Shown: piece by piece, positions 49,328 through 57,828 of the stretch
How the letters are laid out: each line of letters begins with the position of its first letter
How positions within the stretch are numbered: the stretch's first letter is position 1
DNA from: an uncultured Lachnospiraceae bacterium
GTDB taxonomy: Bacteria; Bacillota; Clostridia; Lachnospirales; Lachnospiraceae
Length of the DNA stretch: 64,000 nt
NCBI GenBank assembly: GCA_910578845.1
Contig: CAJTSL010000007.1
Coordinates: forward strand, 36,089-100,088
Reading direction: 5' to 3'
Translations under genes and position numbers: made by a program
The notes under the pieces: generated by a model
What the model saw: only the letters and a program-made list of their open reading frames with translations
What the model was told of the DNA's origin: nothing
Database searches by the model: none

Positions 49328-51094
49328 CTATTTTCTATTTGCCGTCTTTCTGGCTGCCTTTGCAGCTTTCGCTGCCCGTTTATCCAGTACTTTCTGGTTT
49401 TCTTTCTCGAAATCTAGTCCCCTCTTTGCGCAATATTCCTTCAGTTCTTTCACCCGGTTTTCTTCCGTCCTACGCTCCGATTCCTCCCGTTCACGCCGTT
49501 CCAGTTCATCCGCCGGGATATAGGCAATGCCAAGCTTCGCGCACTCTTCTACCTTACGCTGCTGCAATTCTTTGGCAATCAACGGCATATCATATTCGAT
49601 TTTGAAAACAAAACAAAAGATAAAGAAAACAATAATGCCAACGATAATAAAGCTTCCCTGATAAGCAAAATTAATCCAGTTCACAGCATTTTTGGTCTGC
49701 TCTGCATAAAGGGCGATCCCTTCCGGCGAAGTTCCGATCTGCTGAGGCTGCATATATCCGGTAACCATCAGGCCAAGATTGAAAAGTCCCTGCGCAATAC
49801 CGACCGCAAACATCATCATTGCACTGACAAGGCCTCCCGTGAATCCATCGGCACGCACTCCAGTCTTCCACTCTACCTGGTCAATGACATCTCCCATATA
49901 AGTCATAATCATATAGCTAAAAGAGATATTGCCGATAGCCGCCAGTGCCGTTCCCGCATAGATCATCGTCCCTTTGCCGACACTTAAGTAAGCAAGCACG
50001 GAACCGGCAATTGTCAAGACCGATGTCGTCCATATTGTTTTGGTGCGTCCGAATTTCTTCGTCAATGGCAGCATCAGTAAAATGCCTGGCCCCATAGGCG
50101 ATAGCGCGATCATCGAGAATTTTGCCTGAATTGCCGCTACATTTCCATACGCATTACCATTTACGACCCATCCGGAATAATAAATCAAAGAAATATTGCG
50201 CAGATTCCCGCAGATATTGAAGATCAAAACGATAAGCAACAGCAATATCCAATATTTACTCTTGATACAGGCTTTTGCCTGTTCCCACATGCCGGCCTCT
50301 TTGTGAATCTGTATTTTGGACGCATCCTTCTCCACAATCCCTCTTTGGTTCCTACGCTCTTCCGTAACGCGCTCCCTCGTATAGAAATACTGCACAAAAG
50401 TAGTGGCTACAGCAATACACGCCATAATAGACATGGACAGCAGATATCCCTGGGCTGTGGTCGATACCATGCCGCAGACGCTCGCCAATATCATAGGGAA
50501 TAGTATGGATACTAATCCCGTTCCCACATTCCCGATAATTTGCGCCGCCATAGACAAGTTCTTTCGCTGGTTCACATTACGGGTAGAAACCGCAGGCGTA
50601 AGTTCTTTAGACATGTTCCACATCGTATACGCAACGCTATAATACAGATTAAAGGCGATGACAATCCAGATTGCCTGATGAACCGGCTCCGAAAAGGGCA
50701 TCCAGAATAGCAAGATAACACTGATCGCAACGATAGGTGCGGAAATCAACAGCCAAGGACGTACTTTACCCTGCCTGCAAGTGGTGGAATCAATAATCTT
50801 AGCCATCACAAGATTCGTAACGGCATCCAGTAGCTTAGAAAGCACCGGAAATAAAACCATAAACCCGGCAATCCAAAGCCCTTTACTGGAATCAAGGCCC
50901 AACACGTCGGTCAGATATTGATTAAAATAACTATTCACAATGGAACTGGTCATCATCATGCCCCAAACGCCAAGGACATAACCAAGCCACAATTCCTTTT
51001 TCGTCGTATTTGCCGATTTGATACGGGAATCCCATTTAGAACCGGTAAAAGCATTTGCTAACAATCCCTGTTTCGTTCTTGTCTGTGTACCCAT
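49328..51094 (-). CDS. GPH-family sugar:cation symporter with long charged tail
   Basis: 588 residues, about 90 longer than the other two GPH carriers here. Twelve membrane segments with Lys-Leu-Leu-Asp-Ala-Val-Thr-Asn in the family's cytoplasmic loop. After the last helix a highly charged, probably coiled-coil tail of about 100 residues (Glu/Arg/Lys-rich) faces the cytoplasm; it may dock enzymes or a regulator, which is speculation. Between GH1 and the GH43-like gene on the minus strand, so it most likely imports their substrate. AAAGGAGGAAG precedes the start. Confidence 0.9.
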   Translation of the reverse strand: MGTQTRTKQGLLANAFTGSKWDSRIKSANTTKKELWLGYVLGVWGMMMTSSIVNSYFNQYLTDVLGLDSSKGLWIAGFMVLFPVLSKLLDAVTNLVMAKIIDSTTCRQGKVRPWLLISAPIVAISVILLFWMPFSEPVHQAIWIVIAFNLYYSVAYTMWNMSKELTPAVSTRNVNQRKNLSMAAQIIGNVGTGLVSILFPMILASVCGMVSTTAQGYLLSMSIMACIAVATTFVQYFYTRERVTEERRNQRGIVEKDASKIQIHKEAGMWEQAKACIKSKYWILLLLIVLIFNICGNLRNISLIYYSGWVVNGNAYGNVAAIQAKFSMIALSPMGPGILLMLPLTKKFGRTKTIWTTSVLTIAGSVLAYLSVGKGTMIYAGTALAAIGNISFSYMIMTYMGDVIDQVEWKTGVRADGFTGGLVSAMMMFAVGIAQGLFNLGLMVTGYMQPQQIGTSPEGIALYAEQTKNAVNWINFAYQGSFIIVGIIVFFIFCFVFKIEYDMPLIAKELQQRKVEECAKLGIAYIPADELERREREESERRTEENRVKELKEYCAKRGLDFEKENQKVLDKRAAKAAKAARKTANRK

Positions 51095-51146
51095 AAGCTT
51101 CCTCCTTTAAAATATCTACAGTTTCTTCTATCCTTCCGCTTTTATT

Positions 51147-52430
51147 TCACAAAATCTTGCCATTTGAAGCAATCACATCACGATAATAGTACGCGGAATC
51201 TTTCAATGTCCTCTTTTGTGTCGGATAATCTATGTACACAAGGCCAAACCGCAAATCATAGCCTTTAAACCACTCAAAATTATCCATGATGGACCAATAT
51301 AAATAACCTTCTACCGCAATCCCTTCTTCAATTGCCCGGCGCAAGGAAAGCAGATATCGGTGAATATAGTCAATCCGCTGCGGGTCATGTACTTTACCAT
51401 CTATCATCACAAAGTCAATATTAGAAAAACCATTTTCTGTAAACAATATTGGAAGATGATACCTCTCCCATGCAAACTTTGCCATATAATACATGCATTC
51501 CGGTCTGAATGGCATCCCGATATGGGATTTGGGTATGCCCGGATAAGACAGTGGATTTTCCCTTCCCGGATGATCATAGAAATTGGCGGAACCATACACA
51601 TTCACACAGAATAAGTCTAGCGGCTGATAGATCATCTTCAGATCCTCTTCAGATAATACTCCTTTTACACCTTCCGGCACCTGCCCGAGCAGCACCGGAT
51701 CTGTCCATCGTAACATTGTCATAAAACCGCCCAATTCGGAAAATGTCATTTTAGCTGCTCTATCCTTATCAATGATCCCCGGCAAAGCTTCCATGACCAT
51801 TCCCATAACAACCATGCCAATTTTCAAAGACTGTATAGCCGTATGCCGCATTTCCCAGACAGCTCTTCCATGCGCCAATAACATACGCCTATATGCTTGC
51901 ATGGCATCTCCCCCAGCTAGCTCTAGGAAATCAGGGAGCATACACTGCGGCTCATTCATCGTGAACCAATATTTTACATTATCGGACAGCGCCTTTGTCA
52001 CCGTCTTGGCATAAAATACAAATTCATCCACACATTCGTCGCTGTTCCAGCCGCCTAGTTCAAAAAGCCACTGTGGCAAATCACTATGGTACAAAGTGAC
52101 CATAGGCTCAATCCCTGCCTCTACAAGTGCCTTCACCAGTTCCTGATAAAATGCCATGCCTTTAGGATTGATTTCACCCTTTCTTGGGATGACCCGGCTC
52201 CAGCTAATCGAAAAACGATATGCCTTTAACCCTAATTGTTTCATAATCTCTACGTCTTCGCGCCAACGATGATAATGATCGCATGCCGTATGGCAAGTCT
52301 CATTTTTGTTGATTTTCCCAGGTGGCATCCTATCCCAAATACTAGGCGTACGTCCATCTTCATCAAAGGCTCCTTCAATTTGTGCAGCCGCACTGGCTGC
52401 CCCCCATAAAAAATTTTGTGGAAACCCCAT
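51147..52430 (-). CDS. Glycoside hydrolase family 1 (beta-glucosidase type)
   Basis: 427 residues. N-terminal signature Phe-Leu-Trp-Gly-Ala-Ala-Ser-Ala-Ala-Ala-Gln-Ile-Glu-Gly; acid/base Glu in Thr-Met-Asn-Glu-Pro-Gln; nucleophile Glu in Phe-Thr-Glu-Asn-Gly-Phe. A standard cytoplasmic beta-glucosidase or beta-galactosidase. The ATG at 52430 follows GGAGAGGAGG; 24 further codons upstream are open but lack a site. Follows an AraC regulator on the same strand and precedes a GPH symporter, mirroring the AraC/GPH/GH1 set at 23111-27425, though the two GH1 proteins differ. Confidence 0.93.
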   Translation of the reverse strand: MGFPQNFLWGAASAAAQIEGAFDEDGRTPSIWDRMPPGKINKNETCHTACDHYHRWREDVEIMKQLGLKAYRFSISWSRVIPRKGEINPKGMAFYQELVKALVEAGIEPMVTLYHSDLPQWLFELGGWNSDECVDEFVFYAKTVTKALSDNVKYWFTMNEPQCMLPDFLELAGGDAMQAYRRMLLAHGRAVWEMRHTAIQSLKIGMVVMGMVMEALPGIIDKDRAAKMTFSELGGFMTMLRWTDPVLLGQVPEGVKGVLSEEDLKMIYQPLDLFCVNVYGSANFYDHPGRENPLSYPGIPKSHIGMPFRPECMYYMAKFAWERYHLPILFTENGFSNIDFVMIDGKVHDPQRIDYIHRYLLSLRRAIEEGIAVEGYLYWSIMDNFEWFKGYDLRFGLVYIDYPTQKRTLKDSAYYYRDVIASNGKIL

Positions 52431-52602
52431 TTTTTCCTCCTCTCCAATCGGAACAATCCTTCTATAGCCAAGTATATATTCGCTCTGAAAAATCACCAAC
52501 AAAAAAACTGCTATTATGAAAAGAATTTCGCTTTCTTCTCAAAATAGCAGTTTTACTACCTGATTTCTAAAACAAATCCCCGTTATTTCATGCCTTATGC
52601 AG

Positions 52603-53826
52603 TCAACCCTCATGCGATCCCCGATACCTCTCCCGGTATTCACCGGGCGTTATCCCTTCCGACTCCCGGAACGCTTTCGCATAATAGCTTCTAGAGCAGA
52701 AATGCAGCCTTGCCCCAATCTCCTCAATCGTCAGTGCAGTAGCAGTAAGAAGCTGCTTGGAATGCCTCACTCTTTCCTGACGGATATACGCATTGACAGA
52801 CATCCCCATCTCCGCTTTAAACTTCCGTGCCAGATAGTAATCCGTATAACCGACACGACCGGCAATCTTTCGCAGTTCCAGTTCTTCTTCAACATGATTA
52901 TCAATATAATCACAGCAAAGGCGAACCGGCCTGGAAATCCCATTTTCCCGGCGGATACGGTTCACTCTGCGGATGAAGTCCTCATACATAGTATGGCTGA
53001 TCATTGCAATATCACTGATCGTCCTGGCATTATCTACTGCCTCCGTATAAGTATCGTTCAGTGCATAAGCGCATTCGGAAGAAAGACCGCCTTCCATTGC
53101 AGCACGTGTGCAAAGCGTGATAAAAGCTACCACCGAATATTTCGCCTGATGGATCGGGTTCCCGCTTCGCATGCGAATGCCAGGGCTGGTAATGCCCGCA
53201 TCCGCCAATACGTTATGATAGTCAAGATTTCCCTTGCGTACCATATCGAGAAGTTTCTTTTCATTGATCAATGGCGCATGTGGCTGCTGTTGCCATTCCC
53301 TCTCCTGTTTGACAGCTTCCTCCTCTTTTGTCATATAATATGTGAAGTCGCTGTTTCTTGCCTTATTGCCTGTAACATAATAATGAAGCGCTATGACATG
53401 TTGGAAAAAGGCGGTCGTCGCCACATAAGGAATATGCTCCATGCAATCCAATAACGCCCATTTATTTTTCAAAGACAGATGCAAATGTTCCACAAGCTGT
53501 TCATGGTTGTGTTTGGACGTTTCTCCGCTGAAAACAGGGCCAATCGCAAAATATTTCTCCGCTTTTCCGTCTTCTCCTTTTAAGAAAACGACTGCCCACA
53601 TCGTACCGATACTGTTACTGATGATCAACGGCGCATCATTCCTATTCCCATGTTCGCGGATAATCTGATCCCGATTTCTCCCGAACAGAAGCAGCCCATG
53701 GAAATATTGCTGCAAGCTGTTCGTATATAGCAGCTTCCTGTCCTGATCATATTCCCAGCTCCATATGCCATAACAATCCAGTAACATTTTATAGAATATT
53801 TCCAACCCTTCAAGCAAGATCCTCAT
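52603..53826 (-). CDS. AraC-family regulator of the second glycosidase cluster
   Basis: About 407 residues, homologous throughout to the regulator at 23111. N-terminal Leu-Leu-Asp-Cys and Ile-Trp-Ser-Trp-Glu-Tyr-Asp correspond to Leu-Leu-Cys-Cys and Ile-Tyr-Thr-Trp-Arg-Tyr-Asp there. Helical Arg-Ala-Ala-Met-Glu-Gly-Gly-Leu-Ser follows, then two AraC helix-turn-helix units. It probably activates the GH1-GPH-GH43-GH3-GH2-GH78 genes downstream. Its start overlaps the end of the TetR gene by 17-23 bp (ATG at 53826 or 53832), so the two are translationally linked, an unusual pairing of two local regulators. Confidence 0.88.
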   Translation of the reverse strand: MRILLEGLEIFYKMLLDCYGIWSWEYDQDRKLLYTNSLQQYFHGLLLFGRNRDQIIREHGNRNDAPLIISNSIGTMWAVVFLKGEDGKAEKYFAIGPVFSGETSKHNHEQLVEHLHLSLKNKWALLDCMEHIPYVATTAFFQHVIALHYYVTGNKARNSDFTYYMTKEEEAVKQEREWQQQPHAPLINEKKLLDMVRKGNLDYHNVLADAGITSPGIRMRSGNPIHQAKYSVVAFITLCTRAAMEGGLSSECAYALNDTYTEAVDNARTISDIAMISHTMYEDFIRRVNRIRRENGISRPVRLCCDYIDNHVEEELELRKIAGRVGYTDYYLARKFKAEMGMSVNAYIRQERVRHSKQLLTATALTIEEIGARLHFCSRSYYAKAFRESEGITPGEYRERYRGSHEG

Positions 53827-54400
53827 CCCCATCCTTTGTCAACAGCCTATAAGAACTCAACTGCCATAGAATCTTCGCAAGTTCCTCCGGTGTTTCCTGT
53901 TGCCCCGTTTCCAGCCAATTACAAACTATCGTCCTAATGCCCGCCTGGAAGAAACGGCAGTAATACTGCATCCTTCTTTCTGATTGCACGCCAATCGCCT
54001 GGAACTGCTTCTTTATATGCTCTTCCCATAATCCCAGGAATCTTTCATCCAGGAAAATGTCATGCCCCGTTTTCAGGTATTCCCGGTAAAAGATGGCATA
54101 CTCCCCAATATAGCGAATCATGTCTTCCAATTCCTGCTCTGCTACCGGCTGTGCCAATGTACGCTTTTTCTTCGTATCGAGCAACCGTATCAATCCTGCA
54201 TGAATACTGCGCTCCGTTTTTAACGCAAGATCATATATATCCTGATAGTGACGATAAAAAGTCGCTTTATTGACCCCTGCCATCTCACACAGCTCCCTGA
54301 CTGTTATCTCTTTTAGCGTCCTTTGTTCTAATAAAGCTAACAGCGCCTCCTGCATTCTCTGCTCCGTCTCCTGGTGCCGGCTGTTCCCTGCACGGTTCAT
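53810..54400 (-). CDS. TetR-family regulator
   Basis: 196 residues. The N-terminal helix-turn-helix (Ile-Thr-Val-Arg-Glu-Leu-Cys-Glu-Met-Ala-Gly-Val-Asn-Lys-Ala-Thr-Phe-Tyr-Arg-His-Tyr) is textbook TetR/AcrR. The C-terminal part resembles the large group of Firmicutes TetR proteins near transporters. It is encoded between a GPH symporter (48 bp upstream) and the AraC gene (overlapping), so it likely represses one or both. No operator is recognisable. Confidence 0.9.
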   Translation of the reverse strand: MNRAGNSRHQETEQRMQEALLALLEQRTLKEITVRELCEMAGVNKATFYRHYQDIYDLALKTERSIHAGLIRLLDTKKKRTLAQPVAEQELEDMIRYIGEYAIFYREYLKTGHDIFLDERFLGLWEEHIKKQFQAIGVQSERRMQYYCRFFQAGIRTIVCNWLETGQQETPEELAKILWQLSSYRLLTKDGDEDLA

Positions 54401-54448
54401 CCCGATATCACCCGCCTTTTATCTACTTATACCGCCTTTTCCCGCTCT

Positions 54449-55966
54449 TTATTTCTGTTTGGCTTTCTTGCCGGTTTTAACCCGCTTTGTCTCCATCCAT
54501 AGGACAACTGCGATCAGAGGATACAGAATAGTCGGCAGCCCTACCGTACAAAAAGTGAAAAATCCCCGTACCGCCTCATTCTGTAACGGGATATCATCCA
54601 TTTCCGGCGCCACATAGCCAAGCTGTGTCAGCCCCAGGTTCAAGATGCACATCGCCACTCCCGTCGTCAATGTAAATACAATATTATAGACCGACGACGA
54701 AAAGCCATCACACCTGACCCCGGTCTTTTCCTCTACATCATCTAACGCATCCCCTAACATAGCCGACACCATATATGTCGAAGGGATCAAACCGATGGAT
54801 TTCAATACCTGTCCGGCCAATACCACCTTTATATTCTGCGGATTCCAGACACAGACAGCAGTCCCTGCCGCCGCCAGGAGAAAACCTCCCGCCATTGCAT
54901 TCTGCCGCCCGAATTTCTTACAAACCGGCCTGCATAAGAATAACCCTAACCCAAGTGGCGCATTGCCAACCGCATAATAAAGCGCCTGCGTATATCCATC
55001 ATTATAACTTCCCAATACCCAGTTGCAATAGTAAAATGTCCCAAATGACGCCAGAAACCCTGTTAGCTGGCTTAAGACCAGATAGATCATCAATACAGTC
55101 CAGCTACGGCTTTGCAGGCATAGGCGCAACTGTTCTTTCATGCTCCTTTTATGGGAAGCGGCATTTTGTCCTACATTTATTTTGCCCTCTTCCGCACAAT
55201 GGTCCAATCCAGCATTTTCTACATTATCAATATGCTGTTCCCCACGCTTACGGCTCTCCTCCGTAACCCGCTCTCTTGTATAGAAATATTCCAAAAGCAC
55301 GCAAGGCAACATCACTGCCGCCAAGGCAGCCATCAGCACAATCCAGTTGCGGCGGCTGATCCCTATTGCCGGGATCACGAATGTGGGAAACATCACCGCT
55401 ACCAGCATCCCTGAGAACATCCCCTGCGTATTCGTAAGGACAGACAGCTTTCCCCTCTGTTCCCGGTTCCTTGTAGAGAGTGGGACAAGTAACGTATGGC
55501 ATGTATTATAGGCTGTATAAGCAATGGAGTAAAACAGATTATAACTGACAAAGATCCAGATCAACATCAATCCCCTGTTACCGGAGGGAAAGAAAAACAA
55601 TAGAATGAAACTGAGCGCCAGAAGCGGGGCAGAAAATAAAATCCAAGGCCTGGCAACGCCCTGCCTGGAATAAAACCGATCCACAATGATTCCCATCAAA
55701 AGAAATGTCAGTGCATCCAGGACTTTGACCACAATCGGAAAAACCGTTAAGAACCAACCGTTCCAGACATGCCCTAGCTGCACGACATCCGTATAATATA
55801 CATTAAGATAATTATTCAAGACACTATTTAAGAAAACAACACTGACCGGGCCAAGAAAGTAACCAAGGACTCTCTCTTTTCCCCCGATATTTTCCTCCCT
55901 AATCCGGGTATCGAAAAACTTCGCATCCAAAATATCACGCTTCATACACTGTCCAAACCTCAACAT
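54449..55966 (-). CDS. GPH-family sugar:cation symporter
   Basis: 505 residues, twelve membrane segments. Start region Asp-Thr-Arg-Ile-Arg-Glu-Glu aligns with Asp-Ser-Arg-Ile-Lys-Ser-Ala of the carrier at 49328, which is its closest relative in the window. A polar loop of about 45 residues in the middle is rich in Glu, Asn and His. It begins the unit GPH-TetR-AraC. ATG codons at 55966 and 55945 are both possible; neither has a strong site. A family Y repeat lies 12 bp before the start. Confidence 0.88.
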   Translation of the reverse strand: MLRFGQCMKRDILDAKFFDTRIREENIGGKERVLGYFLGPVSVVFLNSVLNNYLNVYYTDVVQLGHVWNGWFLTVFPIVVKVLDALTFLLMGIIVDRFYSRQGVARPWILFSAPLLALSFILLFFFPSGNRGLMLIWIFVSYNLFYSIAYTAYNTCHTLLVPLSTRNREQRGKLSVLTNTQGMFSGMLVAVMFPTFVIPAIGISRRNWIVLMAALAAVMLPCVLLEYFYTRERVTEESRKRGEQHIDNVENAGLDHCAEEGKINVGQNAASHKRSMKEQLRLCLQSRSWTVLMIYLVLSQLTGFLASFGTFYYCNWVLGSYNDGYTQALYYAVGNAPLGLGLFLCRPVCKKFGRQNAMAGGFLLAAAGTAVCVWNPQNIKVVLAGQVLKSIGLIPSTYMVSAMLGDALDDVEEKTGVRCDGFSSSVYNIVFTLTTGVAMCILNLGLTQLGYVAPEMDDIPLQNEAVRGFFTFCTVGLPTILYPLIAVVLWMETKRVKTGKKAKQK

Positions 55967-55977
55967 AAAATCATACT

Positions 55978-56043
55978 AATCCCCATGTCAGAGCAGTTTA
56001 CTGCGATGACATGCGATCAAGGCATATCCCCGGCTCTGACTCA
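55978..56043. repeat. Palindromic intergenic repeat, family Y, copy 3
   Basis: GTCAGAGC (55987-55994) and GCTCTGAC (56033-56040) are perfect 8-bp inverted arms. Both ends match copy 2 at 31335-31426: AATCCC-ATG at the left and CCGGCTCTGACTCA at the right, with a shorter middle (66 against about 90 bp). The remainder of the 220-bp gap before kdgF holds two TCCTATCCGA repeats (56156-56165, 56185-56194) and no gene. Confidence 0.78.
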
Positions 56044-56186
56044 TGGTGATATCTTTATTGTACAAAGCGTATTTTCAAATAACAAGCGGCAATATCGCGA
56101 TTTATGTCGCATTAATGCAAAGACTCTGATAGGCAGCTCATTTCCAGAAAATATCCTATCCGATACCTATCCTACCCTGTCATGTC

Positions 56187-56531
56187 CTATCCGACGAAAT
56201 CTTCTCTCATCGGCGTAAAAATATCTAATAAAATACCTTCCTCTAAGCACACACATCCATGCGCAATCCCGTCCTTTTTCAAGAGCGTATCGCCACGGCT
56301 GATCGTTTTCTTCTCTCCGGCAATTTCAAACTCAAATTTCCCGCTCACTACATAAGTCGCCTGTGTATGAGGATGATGGTGCAACGCGCCAACCGCGCCC
56401 TTTTCAAAATGATTCTCTACGACCATCAATTCATCCGTATACGCCAGAATCTTACGCATAATGCCTGATGCTCCTTCCTCTCCCTCAATATCCGTATGGA
56501 AATTCCAGATCCTATTCTTCTCTGTTTTCAT
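56187..56531 (-). CDS. kdgF: KdgF-type cupin (pectin degradation protein)
   Basis: 114 residues, the right size for KdgF. Single cupin domain with metal ligands in His-His-His-Pro-His-Thr-Gln and a later His in Ile-Ala-His-Gly; Gly-Asp-Thr-Leu lies between. It ends Leu-Asp-Ile-Phe-Thr-Pro-Met-Arg-Glu-Asp-Phe, the family hallmark. KdgF speeds conversion of 4,5-unsaturated galacturonate to the linear ketone DKI, the substrate of KduI. Start at 56531 by GGAGG; the leader matches that of the isomerase at 7068 for about 31 bp. The gene lies far from kduI but completes its pathway. Confidence 0.9.
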   Translation of the reverse strand: MKTEKNRIWNFHTDIEGEEGASGIMRKILAYTDELMVVENHFEKGAVGALHHHPHTQATYVVSGKFEFEIAGEKKTISRGDTLLKKDGIAHGCVCLEEGILLDIFTPMREDFVG

Positions 56532-56564
56532 ATTAATCCTCCATTTTTGCTCAACTTGCGAATT
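56532..56564 (-). repeat. Family Z end with ribosome site, copy 3
   Basis: Contains TTGCTCAACTTGCGAATT and the ribosome site exactly as at 7071-7101, then diverges from the Z core into the hairpin at 56566-56605. This copy therefore shares only the terminal piece and the ribosome site. Confidence 0.72.
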
Positions 56565-56565
56565 A

Positions 56566-56605
56566 GGCCGCAAGCACAATTATTCGATTAATAAAATCTG
56601 CGGCC
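56566..56605 (-). terminator. Hairpin between the MFS gene and kdgF
   Basis: GGCCGCA (56566-56572) pairs with TGCGGCC (56599-56605) around an AT-rich inner stem. It stands 15 bp after the MFS stop. No U-run follows on the minus strand, so it may limit rather than end transcription into kdgF. Confidence 0.5.
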
Positions 56606-56619
56606 GGGTTAGTTTTTCT

Positions 56620-57828
56620 TCACCCTCCAAACTCTTCCGGGTGCTTCCTAATATATAAATTAAGCGCAATGATCAGCGCCAAGTCAATCAGCACCACAAC
56701 GACAATAGAACTCATTCCATAAGCAATGCCCACGCTCTCCGCAATCCTTCCTATGATCATCGGCATCAGGATGGAACCAAAACTTGCCACTGTCAGAATA
56801 AAGCTCCATGCCATAGAATATTTCTGTATCAGTTTACCGCAAAAGGAAACTGTCGCAGGATAAATACCTGCCATACTATAGCCAAATCCCATAATCCCCA
56901 TGACAATGAACGCCGTATTCTTACTAAATAGCAGCCAGAAAAAGAAACAGACAAAACCAATGCCCATGGCAAACAATAGCTTTTCTTTTTTCAGCTTTCC
57001 TGATAAACCGGCAGCCGTCAGGCGTCCCGCTAATATCATAATCCATAGTACGCTCGCCATAAGCTGTGATAAGGAACTGCCAAGCAGCCCAGTATCTACG
57101 AAATAGGTAATCAGCCAGCCGATTACGCCTTGCTCCGCACATAAATAGAAAAATAGCGTAAACGTACATAAGTAAAATAGCGGTTCCCGGAAAAATCCAA
57201 AATTCCCGTCTTTCGCCTTTTTCCCCGCCTTTTCTTTCGGATTCTCAGTAACCGGCGTGAAAAAGTATAAAAGCCAGCTTAAGATCCCCATCGCAACCAG
57301 AAAATAACATGCAACAACCCATCTTGCGCTATTCGTGCGCGTTATCACGGTCAGGAAAATCGGAAATGAAAATGCGCCGACAGAAAACATAGCATGCAGG
57401 GCATTTAAGAACCCCGCTCTGCCCGGCGCCAGATTATTGACCGTATAATTCCCAAAATTACTTGATGCGCCCCGTGCCAAGCCAGTCATCAGAAAAGCAA
57501 GCGCAAGCGAGACATTATGATTCCCATAAATTATCAGGAGATAAGAAAGCGCATAACAGGCGTTAAAGAGCAAAATGCTTCTTTTCCTCCCCAACAATAC
57601 AGATATTGTCCCCGCCCCGAAGCTCGATAACAGATTTCCTACGGAGTGCAAGCTCACAATCGTGCCTGCAAATACATATCCGAGACCTTTCGCTTCCCGG
57701 ATAAACGGCAATAACGAACCTATGGACAACGCCAACATGCCGTTTAGCATAAACGCTAGATAGGTAAAAACCAATTGTTTCTTTTCTTCTGCTGTCTTTA
57801 GATATCCCATCTGTCTTGTACCTCTCAT
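56620..57828 (-). CDS. Major facilitator superfamily sugar transporter
   Basis: 402 residues, twelve membrane segments in two halves. The loop after helix 2 reads Gly-Arg-Lys-Arg-Ser, the usual MFS motif A. The shape resembles FucP/YbjJ-type sugar carriers. Its ATG at 57828 overlaps the DctP stop (ATGA), so it is translated with DctP. Its position before kdgF suggests uptake of uronates or their oligomers, which is inference. Confidence 0.85.
   Translation of the reverse strand: MRGTRQMGYLKTAEEKKQLVFTYLAFMLNGMLALSIGSLLPFIREAKGLGYVFAGTIVSLHSVGNLLSSFGAGTISVLLGRKRSILLFNACYALSYLLIIYGNHNVSLALAFLMTGLARGASSNFGNYTVNNLAPGRAGFLNALHAMFSVGAFSFPIFLTVITRTNSARWVVACYFLVAMGILSWLLYFFTPVTENPKEKAGKKAKDGNFGFFREPLFYLCTFTLFFYLCAEQGVIGWLITYFVDTGLLGSSLSQLMASVLWIMILAGRLTAAGLSGKLKKEKLLFAMGIGFVCFFFWLLFSKNTAFIVMGIMGFGYSMAGIYPATVSFCGKLIQKYSMAWSFILTVASFGSILMPMIIGRIAESVGIAYGMSSIVVVVLIDLALIIALNLYIRKHPEEFGG

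Noticed and set aside
52597..53454. 285-codon plus-strand frame opposite the AraC regulator
   Set aside because: It is the antisense of a conserved AraC protein, lacks a ribosome site and shows no recognisable domain.
54775..55266. 163-codon plus-strand frame opposite a GPH symporter
   Set aside because: Proline- and histidine-rich shadow of a membrane protein; no start signals.
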